The notes beneath the pieces are model-generated. The model was not told the origin of the DNA and did no database searches. It worked only from the letters and a program-made list of their open reading frames with translations. From Candidatus Baltobacteraceae bacterium (GTDB lineage Bacteria; Vulcanimicrobiota; Vulcanimicrobiia; Vulcanimicrobiales; Vulcanimicrobiaceae): a stretch of DNA of 64,000 nt. Position numbers and translations under genes: made by a program. The stretch lies in assembly GCA_036488875.1 (NCBI GenBank), contig DASXGW010000004.1, positions 248,001-312,000 of the forward strand. The letters are read 5' to 3'. Shown one piece after another: positions 43,580-52,905 of this stretch. The first letter of the stretch is position 1. Each line of letters opens with the position of its first letter.

Positions 43580-45172
43580 ATGAGCATCGCAGAAGAAGTT
43601 CTCAAGCGGCGAACGTTCGCCATCATCTCGCATCCCGACGCCGGTAAGACGACCCTTACCGAAAAGCTCCTATTGTACGGCGGAGCGATTCACGTCGCCG
43701 GTCAAGTTTCGGCGCGGAAGCGGCAGCGTCAGGCGACCAGCGACTGGATGGCGCTCGAGCGCGAGCGCGGAATTTCGATCACGTCGACCGTTCTGCAGTT
43801 TCCGTATCGCGACCACGTCATCAACTTGCTCGATACGCCCGGCCACCAAGATTTCGGCGAGGATACGTACCGCACGCTGTTGGCGGCCGACAGCGCGGTC
43901 ATGCTCATCGACGCGGCCAAAGGCGTCGAGCCGCAGACGAAAAAACTGTTCGCGATCTGCCGCGAGCGCGGCATCCCGCTCTTCACGTTCATGAACAAAC
44001 TCGATCGTCCGAGCCGCGATCCGCTCGAGCTGCTCGACGAACTCGAGAGCGTGCTGGGCATCGGCGCCTATCCGATGAACTGGCCGCTGGGCAGCGGCGA
44101 GCAGTTCCGGGGTGTCTACGATCGCCGTACGCATGCCGTTCACTTGTTCGAACGATCCGCTCACGGTGCTGCGCGCGCGACGCTGTCGGTCACCGACGTC
44201 CGCGATCCGCAGCTCGCCGCGCTCGTCGACGAGCATACGCACGCGCAGTTTCTCGAGGGCATCGAGCTGCTCGAAGGCGCCGGCGAACGGTTCGATCGTG
44301 ACGCGATGCTGCGCGGAGCGAGTACGCCGGTGTTTTTCGGCAGCGCGGTGACGAACTTCGGCGTACAGCTCTTTCTCGACGAGTTCGTTGAAATGGCTCC
44401 CACGCCGGTGCCGCGATCGCAAGTGGCCGCCGACGACGAAGAGTTCACCGGTTTCGTCTTCAAGATTCAGGCGAACATGGATCCGCGGCACCGCGATCGC
44501 ATCGCTTTCGTGCGCGTCTGTTCGGGAAAGTTCGAGCGCGACATGACGGTCCGCAACGGGAGAACCGGCAACGCCGTCAGGCTCTCGCGCGCGATGCGCC
44601 TTTTCGCCGACGAGCGCGAGTCGCTCGACGTCGCCTTTGCCGGCGACGTGGTCGGCCTGGCCAACCCGGGAGTCTTTGCGATCGGCGACGCGCTCTTTGA
44701 CGGACCTCCGGTGGAGTTCGCCGCGATCCCGGCCTTTGCGCCGGAACATTTCGCGGCCGTCCGGAGTATCGATACATCGAGCTATAAATCGTTCGGCAAA
44801 GGAATCGCACAATTGCGCGAGGAGGGCGCCGTGCAAGTCTTCTATCCGTGGGGGTCGATGCGGACCGAACCGATCCTCGCCGTCGTCGGCGAGCTGCAGT
44901 TCGAGGTCGCCAAGTACCGCCTGGAGTCGGAATACAACGTCAAAACGGTCTTTACGACGCTGCCCTTCACCTTGGCGCGGCACGTCGAAGGCGAGCGCGA
45001 CTCGATTGCGCGCGCGCAGCTGCCCTCGAACGCGCGGTTAGTGGAAGACTGGGACGGGCGTCCGGTCGCGCTCTTCGAAAGCGAGTGGAGCCTGCGTCTC
45101 GCCCACGAATGGAACCCGGCGTTGAGTTTCGTGCGATTCTCGGCCGACACGTCCAAGGAGGCTGTAGCATGA
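43580..45172 (+). CDS. prfC: Peptide chain release factor 3
   Basis: 530 residues, a translational GTPase of the RF3 branch. G1 is SHPDAGKTT, G2/G3 regions are RERGISITS and LDTPGHQDFGEDTYRTL, and G4 is NKLDR. RF3-specific features include QVSARKRQRQATSDWM and the C-terminal FGKGIAQLREEGAVQVFYPWGSM. It recycles RF1/RF2 after termination. The downstream lipoprotein gene starts within its stop codon. Confidence 0.96.
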   Translation: MSIAEEVLKRRTFAIISHPDAGKTTLTEKLLLYGGAIHVAGQVSARKRQRQATSDWMALERERGISITSTVLQFPYRDHVINLLDTPGHQDFGEDTYRTLLAADSAVMLIDAAKGVEPQTKKLFAICRERGIPLFTFMNKLDRPSRDPLELLDELESVLGIGAYPMNWPLGSGEQFRGVYDRRTHAVHLFERSAHGAARATLSVTDVRDPQLAALVDEHTHAQFLEGIELLEGAGERFDRDAMLRGASTPVFFGSAVTNFGVQLFLDEFVEMAPTPVPRSQVAADDEEFTGFVFKIQANMDPRHRDRIAFVRVCSGKFERDMTVRNGRTGNAVRLSRAMRLFADERESLDVAFAGDVVGLANPGVFAIGDALFDGPPVEFAAIPAFAPEHFAAVRSIDTSSYKSFGKGIAQLREEGAVQVFYPWGSMRTEPILAVVGELQFEVAKYRLESEYNVKTVFTTLPFTLARHVEGERDSIARAQLPSNARLVEDWDGRPVALFESEWSLRLAHEWNPALSFVRFSADTSKEAVA

Positions 45173-45528
45173 AAAGAGCGTTTGCCCTGCTCGCCGTCGC
45201 GCTGTTGACGGCGTGTTCGTTCCAAAATCGGTACGAGCGCGAAGCCGAGAAGTTGACGCGCGCGGCGATGAACAACGACTTCGGACCGGTTCAGAACGAC
45301 CTTGCCAAGGGTACGCACATCACGCGCGTCCAGATCGCCGAGTGGTCCGACGAGCTTTCCGAGCAAGGGTCGCTGCGCTCGGTTAAGGAGACGACCGACG
45401 GCTGCTCGCCCGGGGAGCACTGCTTTACCGTCAAATTCGACAAGCACGACTACTTGGAAACGATGCGCTTGAACGAGGAAGGGAAAGTCGTCGATTGGCA
45501 CTTCCACATGGTGCAGGGACAGACCTAA
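45169..45528 (+). CDS. Small lipoprotein
   Basis: 119 residues from ATG 45169 (ATGA overlap with prfC). Lipoprotein signal MKRAFALLAVALLTACS. The mature part is short and charged with a helix (EREAEKLTRAAMNNDFGPVQNDL) and a beta C-terminus, DGCSPGEHCFTVKFDKHDYLETM, with two Cys. No family recognised; it may be a secreted binding protein (a DUF4878/NTF2-like fold would fit the pattern of a helix followed by strands). It overlaps the dehydratase start. Confidence 0.66.
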   Translation: MKRAFALLAVALLTACSFQNRYEREAEKLTRAAMNNDFGPVQNDLAKGTHITRVQIAEWSDELSEQGSLRSVKETTDGCSPGEHCFTVKFDKHDYLETMRLNEEGKVVDWHFHMVQGQT

Positions 45529-46490
45529 CGCCGCTTCCGGTCGGGTTCTCCGACGTTCAAGCCGCCGCGGAGCGTCTGCGCGGCGTTGCGCATCATACTC
45601 CGGCGGTCCGTTCGCGAACCCTCGACGAGCGCTGCGGCGCCAAGGTGTACCTCAAGTGCGAGAACGTGCAGCGCATGGGTGCGTTCAAGTTTCGCGGCGC
45701 GTACAATCTCTTGTCGTCGCTTTCGCCGGAGCAGCGGCGCGCCGGCGTCGTTGCATTCTCGAGCGGTAACCACGCACAGGGCGTCGCACTCGCGGCGCGG
45801 CTGCTCTCCATCCCGGCGACGATCGTCATGCCCACCGACGCTCCATCCGTCAAGCTCGACGCGACGCGCGGATATGGCGCCGAGGTGGTGCTGTACGAGC
45901 GCGAGCGATCGCATCGCGAAGAGATCGCAGCAGCAATCGCCGCCGAGCGCGGCGCCACCATCGTTCCGCCGTTCGACGATCCACGCATCGTCGCCGGCGC
46001 GGGAACGGCTGCGCTCGAGTTGCTTGCCGACGCAGGAGCGCTCGATGCAATCGTAACGCCGGTCGGCGGCGGGGGGTTAATGGGCGGCACCGCGCTGGCG
46101 GCGCACGGCATCGATCCGGCGATCGAGATCTACGGTGTCGAACCGGAGGCCGGCGACGACTTCGCGCAATCCCTCGCACGAAGCGAGCGCGTAACGATCG
46201 GCGTTCCTAAAACGATTGCCGACGGATTGCAGACGACGTCGCCGGGCGAGTTGACTTTCGAAATCGCGCGGCGCCACGCGTGCGCCATCGTCACGGTGAG
46301 TGACGACGAACTGCGCGAGGCGGTACGCTTTGCCTTTGCGAGGCTCAAACTCGTCGTCGAGCCGAGCGGTGCCGCAGCCATCGCCGCGCTGCTGCATCAC
46401 CGCATCGCCGGTCTCGACGGAAAACGCGTGGGAGCCGTCATTAGCGGCGGCAACGTCGACGGCAAACATTTCGCGGCCATCGTCGGTTAG
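45495..46490 (+). CDS. Threonine/serine dehydratase
   Basis: 331 residues, from TTG 45495, the only start in frame, which overlaps the lipoprotein gene by 34 bp. PLP fold type II: Schiff-base Lys in MGAFKFRGAYN, the Asn-containing SSGNHAQGVALAA, and the PLP phosphate loop VGGGGLMGG. The closing VEPSGAAAIAALL and AVISGGNVD are typical of catabolic threonine dehydratase or serine racemase. No ACT domain, so not feedback-regulated IlvA. Confidence 0.92.
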   Translation: MALPHGAGTDLTPLPVGFSDVQAAAERLRGVAHHTPAVRSRTLDERCGAKVYLKCENVQRMGAFKFRGAYNLLSSLSPEQRRAGVVAFSSGNHAQGVALAARLLSIPATIVMPTDAPSVKLDATRGYGAEVVLYERERSHREEIAAAIAAERGATIVPPFDDPRIVAGAGTAALELLADAGALDAIVTPVGGGGLMGGTALAAHGIDPAIEIYGVEPEAGDDFAQSLARSERVTIGVPKTIADGLQTTSPGELTFEIARRHACAIVTVSDDELREAVRFAFARLKLVVEPSGAAAIAALLHHRIAGLDGKRVGAVISGGNVDGKHFAAIVG

Positions 46491-46504
46491 CGTTCGTTTC
46501 GCGC

Positions 46505-47728
46505 ATGTTCGCTAGGCGACATTGGATACCGCCGGCGGGGCTGCTCTTCGGCCAACTTTGCCACGGCGCGTCGTGGCTGCTCGCCCTCTCGATTGCAATG
46601 TGGTTACACGCAGATCCGACGGTGCTGCCCGCGATCGCGTGGATCCATCTGGTTGCCTTAGGATGGATTACCGTGACCGCGTTCTCGATTCTGCTCCACG
46701 CGATCCCGGCGTTTCTCGACGTGACGTGGAAGCACGAATCGCTCGCACGCGTTTGCGTCGGCATCGCCGCCGCGGCGATCGCGGCGTTCGTCGTTACGCT
46801 GTGCGTCGCCGTGCCCGCGCTCGGTATCGCTGCGTCGGTCGTCGCGATCGCGCTCCTCACGTACCTGGTCACCGCGTGGGAGACGCTCGCCGGAGCGTTC
46901 CGCTCGGAGGATCGCATCGATCGCGCCGTTGCGCGCGCCTTCGCCATGACGCTTGCGATGTTGGCGCTGGCGATCGCGTTGGGACTGAGCTTGGCGTGGG
47001 CGCTGACCGGCGCTTTCGGTGTGTCGTGGATCTCGCGGCTTCCCGGCGCGCATGCGAACGTCGCGCTATTTGGTTGGCTGACGTTGCTGATCTACGGCGT
47101 GTCGGCATGCACGCTGCGGCCCATCACGGGTACGCGATCGCGCTGGACCGCAATGCATATCGTCGTCGGAACCGCGACGCTCGTCGGCGCACTCGTGCTG
47201 CCGGCCGGCCTGGCTCTAGGGTCGGAAACCATGACGTGGATCGGTGCGGCGCTGCTCGCGCTCGGCGCGGCCGCGTACGTGGTCGATACGAGCGACGTGC
47301 TCCTGCGATCGACGAATCCGCACGGTCCGCCGAAAGCGTTCGTCGCGGCGGCACTCGTGTGGCTCGCCGTCGCGATGGTGTTGGGAGCGGGCGTTCTTTT
47401 AGGGCATCCGTGGCAAGCTGCGTACGTCTTCGTCTTGCTGATGGGGTGGGTCGCGCAAATGGTCGACGCGCACGTCTTCCACATCGGCGTTCGTCTCGTA
47501 TCGACGATCTACCGCGGCGAGGATGACGAGACACGCCCGATCGAACTGCTCGACGCGCGGCTCGCGTGGCTTTCGTTCGTCCTGTTCCAACTTGCGGTCG
47601 CCGCATTGGCCGCGGGCTTACTCTTGCCTTCGAAGAATGCGTGCGCGCTCGGCGCGTTTCTGGGTTTGTGCGCTTGGGTCGTTACGATGACGGCGATGAT
47701 CGGGGCGCGTCGGGCTGCGCGAGCTTAG
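46505..47728 (+). CDS. Polytopic membrane protein with conserved His, heme-copper-oxidase-like
   Basis: 407 residues, about twelve helices. Histidines fall at helix ends in patterns recalling heme-copper oxidase subunit I/NorB-like or NnrS proteins: AIAWIHLVALGWITV (His48), SILLHAIPAF (His65), GAHANVALFGWLTLL (His183) and DAHVFHIGVRL. No cross-linked Tyr or canonical CuB triplet is visible, so this is an oxidase-like membrane protein, not a clear oxidase. Its 3' end overlaps the convergent DUF1003 gene by 47 bp. Confidence 0.6.
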   Translation: MFARRHWIPPAGLLFGQLCHGASWLLALSIAMWLHADPTVLPAIAWIHLVALGWITVTAFSILLHAIPAFLDVTWKHESLARVCVGIAAAAIAAFVVTLCVAVPALGIAASVVAIALLTYLVTAWETLAGAFRSEDRIDRAVARAFAMTLAMLALAIALGLSLAWALTGAFGVSWISRLPGAHANVALFGWLTLLIYGVSACTLRPITGTRSRWTAMHIVVGTATLVGALVLPAGLALGSETMTWIGAALLALGAAAYVVDTSDVLLRSTNPHGPPKAFVAAALVWLAVAMVLGAGVLLGHPWQAAYVFVLLMGWVAQMVDAHVFHIGVRLVSTIYRGEDDETRPIELLDARLAWLSFVLFQLAVAALAAGLLLPSKNACALGAFLGLCAWVVTMTAMIGARRAARA

Positions 47729-48131
47729 CGACGGTAGCACGCAGCTCCGTCGTGTCGATCCCCGCCTTTTCCGCGATCTGCAGGAGCAGCGCTTCCTGCG
47801 CTTGCTGGTGATAGAGCAGACGTGAGATCGTCGAGTGGTCCTCGTCGGCTCGAATAGTGTCGTGCAGCGATTGCTGGCGGCCGGCAACGGCGACCACCAC
47901 GATCAGGACCAGTTGAACGACGTTCGAGACCGTTAACATAAAGACGAACGGAAACGGATCCATCTTCGTGATCTGACCGACCACGATCCAGATGATTTGA
48001 AAGACAATCACTGCGACGAGCGTCAGCGGAGCGCCGGTCCCAGCTGCGATGCGCTGACACAGCTTCTCCGTAACCGACGTCTGTTGGGCCTGAATATCGT
48101 TGACGTTGCGAACTGCAGGATGATGAAACAT
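47682..48131 (-). CDS. DUF1003-family membrane protein
   Basis: 149 residues. Two helices (IVFQIIWIVVGQI and FMLTVSNVVQLVLIVVVAV) with the DUF1003-type DPFPFVFMLTVSNVVQL and a downstream soluble region ending in coiled charge. Function unknown. ATG 48131 overlaps the stop of the AhpD-like gene by one base, so the two are coupled. Confidence 0.88.
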   Translation of the reverse strand: MFHHPAVRNVNDIQAQQTSVTEKLCQRIAAGTGAPLTLVAVIVFQIIWIVVGQITKMDPFPFVFMLTVSNVVQLVLIVVVAVAGRQQSLHDTIRADEDHSTISRLLYHQQAQEALLLQIAEKAGIDTTELRATVAKLAQPDAPRSSPSS

Positions 48132-48706
48132 TATTGACGCCCCATCGAATAGAACTCCGGATTCGGGCGCATGTCCATGAGACCGGCCATGCGGTTCGAG
48201 AACCCGAAAAAGGCTGCAATCGCGGCGACGTCCCAGACGTCGTCGTCGCTCAAGCCGGCCGCGCGCAGCGCTTCGATCTCTTCATCGGACGCCGCGAAGG
48301 CCGGTTCGTTTACGCGCGACGCGAACGAAAGAATCGCTCGCAGGCGAGGAGAGAGATCGGCGGTGCGCCAGTTGTTGGCGATCTGCTCGGCCACAATGGG
48401 ATCCTTTCCGAGGATTCGCAGAGCGGCACCGTGAGCGGTCAGGCAGTATTGACAGCGGTTTTCCGACGATACCGCAACGACGATTGCCTCGCGCTCGGCC
48501 CGGCTCAAGCCGCCCTCGCCCTTCATGAGCACGTCGTGATAGCCCATGAAGGCACGAAAGTGCTCGGGCCGGCGCGCGTACGCGCGAAAGACGTTGGGGA
48601 CGAAGCCGATCTTGGCGCGATTGGCTTCGTAGATCGCACGGATATCGTCGGGAAGCCGGTCTTCGGGCGGCTCTCCGAATCGAGAAACAAAAGAAGGACG
48701 CTGCAT
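48131..48706 (-). CDS. AhpD-like peroxidase-related enzyme (carboxymuconolactone decarboxylase family)
   Basis: 191 residues from ATG 48706, with GGAGG eight bases upstream. The motif SENRCQYCLTAHG supplies Cys85, Cys88 and His92, the AhpD-type CxxC and proton-relay set. DRLPDDIRAIYEANRAKIGFVPNVF is typical of the uncharacterised peroxidase-related branch. Likely an alkylhydroperoxidase-like thiol enzyme in the cytoplasm. Coupled to DUF1003 and 37 bp after the CHRD gene. Confidence 0.9.
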   Translation of the reverse strand: MQRPSFVSRFGEPPEDRLPDDIRAIYEANRAKIGFVPNVFRAYARRPEHFRAFMGYHDVLMKGEGGLSRAEREAIVVAVSSENRCQYCLTAHGAALRILGKDPIVAEQIANNWRTADLSPRLRAILSFASRVNEPAFAASDEEIEALRAAGLSDDDVWDVAAIAAFFGFSNRMAGLMDMRPNPEFYSMGRQ

Positions 48707-48743
48707 AGCAACGTCCTCCGTTCGCCGAGTTATGCGATGGTCC

Positions 48744-49160
48744 TTATGAGGCTTTGATGTCTCCGCACGAAACGTAAGTGCCGAGGTCCGACGCGCTCTT
48801 GTGCACGTTGATCGCGTAGTGCCCTTTGAGCAGGTCGTCGAGCGAAACGCCCTTGACGACGGTGGTCGAGCTTCCGTTTTCGAGGCTGACCAGCGCGTAT
48901 TCGGGCGCCTTCGAGATGTTTGCGCACGTGCCGATATGGATGTGCGTTGGCTGCGCCTCGGCCGGCGCGTTCTTGAGCGAAACGACAACCTTGACGCCGT
49001 CGGGTCCTTGAGTCAAGGTCGCGGTGCCGGTTTCGCCGGATCCGTTGAGGGCTTTCATGTCGACGGTCACCGCAGTGGTCGCCGCGTGCGCTGCGACGAG
49101 CGTCGCACCACCGAGTGCCACCAGCGCTGCCGCCGTGAGGGTTAAACGAAGGCTCTTCAT
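48744..49160 (-). CDS. Secreted CHRD-domain protein
   Basis: 138 residues from ATG 49160, with an N-terminal signal peptide (MKSLRLTLTAAALVALGGATLVAAHA). The mature chain has the CHRD/SOD-like pattern LNGSGETGTATLTQGPDGVKVVVSL, the histidine-containing QPTHIHIGTC, and ending INVHKSASDLGTYVSCGDI. Two Cys probably pair. Found outside the cytoplasm; role unknown. Ten bases after the BNR propeller gene. Confidence 0.86.
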   Translation of the reverse strand: MKSLRLTLTAAALVALGGATLVAAHAATTAVTVDMKALNGSGETGTATLTQGPDGVKVVVSLKNAPAEAQPTHIHIGTCANISKAPEYALVSLENGSSTTVVKGVSLDDLLKGHYAINVHKSASDLGTYVSCGDIKAS

Positions 49161-49170
49161 AGGGAGCACC

Positions 49171-52122
49171 TTATCGTAACCGTTTCTCGGCATCCTTCAG
49201 GCGGCTCTCGAGTACCGTCGCGGCGGCCGTTGCCTGCGTCGTCGGAGGGGCGTCGGCGTCGTCGACTGCCGCGAGCAAGAAGCTCAGTCCGCCGTTGATC
49301 GTCTCGAACGCACCGGCGGCGTCGCGATGGCCTCCGCCTTTCGCGCGTTGCGCGTCCTCGTAGGAACGGTCGATGAGTTCCGCGATCTTGTGCGCGAGGT
49401 CGTACTGCTGCCGGAGCGCCGCCGAGGAAACCGTCACGCGCGGATCGAGCGCGACGGTTAAGCTGCGATCGACGCTCTTGCCGTCGACGGTCAGACGTAC
49501 GAGATAGCGGCCGGGAACGACCAGCACGCCTTGCGGCGTTCGCGGCGTGTCGTGCGGGACGGCGCCCATCGAGAGATCTTGCGCGACGGCCTTAGGATCG
49601 GGCTCGCGCAAGTTCCAGACGAACCGGTGCATGCCCGCGAGCGTGCTCGGACGCGTGAACGGACGCTCCCAGAACGACGGCTTGTCGAGATCGGGAATCG
49701 GCGCGGGGGGCGGGTCGTCGCTCGAGTAGCGGCGCACGAGCGTTCCGCGAGGATCGTAGATCGCGATCGAGACGTTCTGTACCGACGAGTCGAGCGCGTA
49801 ATCGACGATCGCACCGTCGGGCGGATTCTGTCCGGTCGGCTCTTCGGGTGGGAGCGGTGTGTCGGTGTTGGTGCTCCAGTGCACGCGATATGCGAGTTCG
49901 GGCGCGAAGAGATGGAAGGCGCCCAGGTGCGGGTTGCGCGCCAGCGCCCGCAGCGGCTCGACGTCGTCGAGGATCCAGAATCCGCGGCCGTGCGTCGCGA
50001 TCGCGAGATCGTTGTCGTGCACGACGAGATCGCGCACCGACGTGTGCGGCAGGTTCTGCTGCAGCGGCTGCCATTGTGCGCCGGCGTCGAACGAAACGTA
50101 CACACCGTTCTCAGTCGCAGCGTATAATAGCTGCGGTACGACGGGATCTTGGCGCACCGCGTTCACGGGCTGGTTGGGCAATCCGTCGACGCGCAGCTGC
50201 CAATGCGCGCCGCCGTCGTGCGTAACGTAGACGTACGGGCGGAGATCGTCGAGGCGGAAGCGGTTCACGGCGACGAAGGCCGTGTTGTCGTCGACGCGCG
50301 ACGCGTCGATTTGGGCGATCTTGCTCCATGGCGTCAGCGCGGCCGGAGTAACGTTCTTCCAGTGCGCTCCGTAGTCGCGCGTGATCCAAATGCACCCGTC
50401 GTCGGTTCCTGCCCAGATGGTTCCGGCGTGCCGGTACGACGGTGCGATCGCGTAGACGACGCCGCGAGCCTTCCCGTTTTGCGGATCGTCGGACTCAAAC
50501 GCCGTGATGACGCTCGGTACCGCCGGATTAGCGCGCGTGAGGTCGGGGCTGATTGCACGCCAGCTCTGGCCGCCGTTGTCGGTAGCGAAGATGACGTTGG
50601 CGCCCGAATACAGCCGGTGCTTGTTGAAGTGATCGAAGATCAGCGGCTCGGTGCGCACGTTGCGGTAGCGTTTAGAGCGAAGCGGCACCGGACCGACTTC
50701 TTGCGTTTGGCCGGTGCGTTCCGTAAACTTCTCGACTTTCGCGCCGTAGAACGTGCCTTGATGCAGCGGATCCTCGACGACGTATCCGTATTCGAACGCG
50801 CCGACCGGATGCCAATCTCGCTCCGTCGTCTCACCCCAGTTGCCGCGGCTGCTTACGCACGCCGAGCCGCTCTCCTGTTGTCCGCCGCAGACTAAGTACG
50901 GAAACCGGTCGTCGGCGAACACGTGGAACATCTGCGCGGTCGGCTGGTTGTACCACGAGCTCCACGTTTTCGCATCGTCCAGCGTGATCGTCGCGCCTTG
51001 ATCGCTCCCGAGAATGAAGACCTTGGGGTCGTTGGGGTTGACCCAGATCGCGTGGTAATCGTCACCGCCGGGCGCGCCTTTGATCGCGCGGAACGTCTTG
51101 CCCCCGTCGTTCGAACGATAGGTCGTCGTGTTCGTCAGGTACACCGTGTCGGGGTCGCGCGGATCGACGGCGATCGAAACGAGATCGTCGCCGCGCTCGG
51201 CGATGGGCGCGGCGTCATTGACCTTCACGAAATGCGCGCCGGCGTCGTCGCTGCGATAGAGCGCGCCGCCTTCGTCGCCGCGGACTTCGACGTCGGCGTA
51301 GGTATAGACGACTTTCGAATCGCTCGGCGCGATCGCGACCTCGGTGCGCCCGACACGTTTTGGCAGGCCGTCGGTGAGCTGCGCCCAGGTCGTGCCGCCG
51401 TCGATCGATTTGAAGAGGCCGCTGCCGTCGATTTCGAACGAGCTGCCGATCTCCCACGGTGCTTGGCGCGCGGCCCAGAGGGTCGCGTAAACGACGTTGG
51501 GGTCGTGCTGATCGATCGCCACCGCGTACGCACCGGCGTTCTCGTTCTTGTAAAGCACCTTTTGCCACGTTGCGCCGCCGTCGGTCGTGCGGTAGACGCC
51601 GCGTTCGGCGTTAGGACCGTACGGATGGCCGAGTACCGCAACCAACGCGCGATCGTAGTTGACGGGATCGACGGCGATGCCGGCGATCTGTTGACCGTCT
51701 TGCAGTCCCATGTTCTTCCACGTCGCGCCGCCGTCGGTCGACTTATAGACGCCGTCGCCGACCGCAAGATCGGGCCGCTGCAATCCCTCGCCGCTGCCCG
51801 CGTAGATAATGCGCTTGCGGCTGGGCGCCACGGCGAGCGCGCCGATCGATCCCGTCGGCTGCGAATCGAATATCGGTTCCCACGTGCGTCCGGCGTCGAC
51901 CGTTTTCCAGATGCCGCCGTTGACGACGCCGATGTAATAGAGGAACGGATCGCCGGCGACTCCGGCAACGGCAGCGGTTCGACCGCCGCGCATCGGGCCG
52001 ATGTAACGCCAATGCAGCCCTTCGTACGACGAAAGGCTAACGGTTTGCGCCTTAGCGACGCATGGGGCGGATCCAATTAGCAACGCTGAAATAAGTGCGA
52101 TGAAGACGAATCGAAACGGCAC
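49171..52122 (-). CDS. Secreted 983-aa BNR/sortilin-like beta-propeller protein
   Basis: GTG 52122 is preceded by GGGAGG seven bases upstream. A signal peptide (to about 25, VAKA) precedes a long double-propeller region of Asp-box repeats such as STDGGATWKNM, TTDGGATWQKV, SIDGGTTWAQL, SNDGGKTFRAI and THDGGAHWQL (about 40-720). A C-terminal fibronectin-like part contains VPGRYLVRLTVDGKSVDRSL, and the last 130 residues are helical. This is the VPS10/sortilin-like glycosyl hydrolase group found in many soil bacteria. Catalytic activity is unproven; adhesion or peptide binding are alternatives. Confidence 0.9.
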   Translation of the reverse strand: MPFRFVFIALISALLIGSAPCVAKAQTVSLSSYEGLHWRYIGPMRGGRTAAVAGVAGDPFLYYIGVVNGGIWKTVDAGRTWEPIFDSQPTGSIGALAVAPSRKRIIYAGSGEGLQRPDLAVGDGVYKSTDGGATWKNMGLQDGQQIAGIAVDPVNYDRALVAVLGHPYGPNAERGVYRTTDGGATWQKVLYKNENAGAYAVAIDQHDPNVVYATLWAARQAPWEIGSSFEIDGSGLFKSIDGGTTWAQLTDGLPKRVGRTEVAIAPSDSKVVYTYADVEVRGDEGGALYRSDDAGAHFVKVNDAAPIAERGDDLVSIAVDPRDPDTVYLTNTTTYRSNDGGKTFRAIKGAPGGDDYHAIWVNPNDPKVFILGSDQGATITLDDAKTWSSWYNQPTAQMFHVFADDRFPYLVCGGQQESGSACVSSRGNWGETTERDWHPVGAFEYGYVVEDPLHQGTFYGAKVEKFTERTGQTQEVGPVPLRSKRYRNVRTEPLIFDHFNKHRLYSGANVIFATDNGGQSWRAISPDLTRANPAVPSVITAFESDDPQNGKARGVVYAIAPSYRHAGTIWAGTDDGCIWITRDYGAHWKNVTPAALTPWSKIAQIDASRVDDNTAFVAVNRFRLDDLRPYVYVTHDGGAHWQLRVDGLPNQPVNAVRQDPVVPQLLYAATENGVYVSFDAGAQWQPLQQNLPHTSVRDLVVHDNDLAIATHGRGFWILDDVEPLRALARNPHLGAFHLFAPELAYRVHWSTNTDTPLPPEEPTGQNPPDGAIVDYALDSSVQNVSIAIYDPRGTLVRRYSSDDPPPAPIPDLDKPSFWERPFTRPSTLAGMHRFVWNLREPDPKAVAQDLSMGAVPHDTPRTPQGVLVVPGRYLVRLTVDGKSVDRSLTVALDPRVTVSSAALRQQYDLAHKIAELIDRSYEDAQRAKGGGHRDAAGAFETINGGLSFLLAAVDDADAPPTTQATAAATVLESRLKDAEKRLR

Positions 52123-52186
52123 CGCGAGACCTCCCTTGTGGAAGGTCTTGCGTACGACGAAACGTTAGGCCGTTACTGCCCAGACG

Positions 52187-52867
52187 CTACATGCGCTTGC
52201 CGTTGCGGCCGCGACGGTGCTTTGGCTGGAATGCGGCGCCGATTTTCCACGGGGTTTTGCGCGGCAGCTCGGTATCGACGTCGTCGCAGCCGATCGGCGT
52301 GAAGTCGGCGCAGTCGCTCGGGCGAGCCTCGTAAATGCCGCAGTAGTGCCGGCCGCTGCGCGATCCCATGAGGAACACGCACTTGTCGCCGATGTCGTCG
52401 GTGACTTTGCGTACCCATCCGACGGTAAAGCCGTCGGCCGACGGCCGCGGTACGATATATTCGCTCATCACGTCGTCGTAGGTCATGCCGAGGTGATCGG
52501 CGATACGTTTCACGTCGGCCTTGCTCACGAAGGGCTCGTAGCCGCTGCAGCACTCCGCGCATCCCGGCGGACACGCGACGTTGTACGGAAGATCTTTGAG
52601 GTGCTTGCGCGCGAGGTCGATAACCTTCGCGACCGCCTTTACGAACTCGGGATCGTCGTTATACTTGTACACCCACTCGCGATGAGTGACTTCGTTGACG
52701 TTGTAATACCGTTCGATCTTCTCGTCGAACTCGACGGTGACGTGTTCTTCGTCGATTTCAATCTTGGTTACGTGCTCCATCGGGCGAGGATCGAGGAGTT
52801 CCGGATGCGTGGGCTGTCCGGTGCGCCGCGTGAAGTTCCGCAGGTTGATGAGGTCAATAGTCTCCAT
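52187..52867 (-). CDS. YkgJ-family cysteine cluster protein
   Basis: 226 residues. The Cys pattern C-x3-C-x2-CC (ACPPGCAECCSGYEPF), followed by KCVFL, HYCGIYEARPSDC and IGCDD, matches the YkgJ/zinc- or iron-chelating domain. The N-terminal 60 residues form a beta-rich extension. Roles of the family are unclear, possibly Fe-S binding or metal storage. Divergent from the ROK kinase with 38 bp between starts. Confidence 0.88.
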   Translation of the reverse strand: METIDLINLRNFTRRTGQPTHPELLDPRPMEHVTKIEIDEEHVTVEFDEKIERYYNVNEVTHREWVYKYNDDPEFVKAVAKVIDLARKHLKDLPYNVACPPGCAECCSGYEPFVSKADVKRIADHLGMTYDDVMSEYIVPRPSADGFTVGWVRKVTDDIGDKCVFLMGSRSGRHYCGIYEARPSDCADFTPIGCDDVDTELPRKTPWKIGAAFQPKHRRGRNGKRM

Positions 52868-52905
52868 GAAGGCTTGTTTAACCAGAGGGACAAAGGGGTC
52901 CCACC

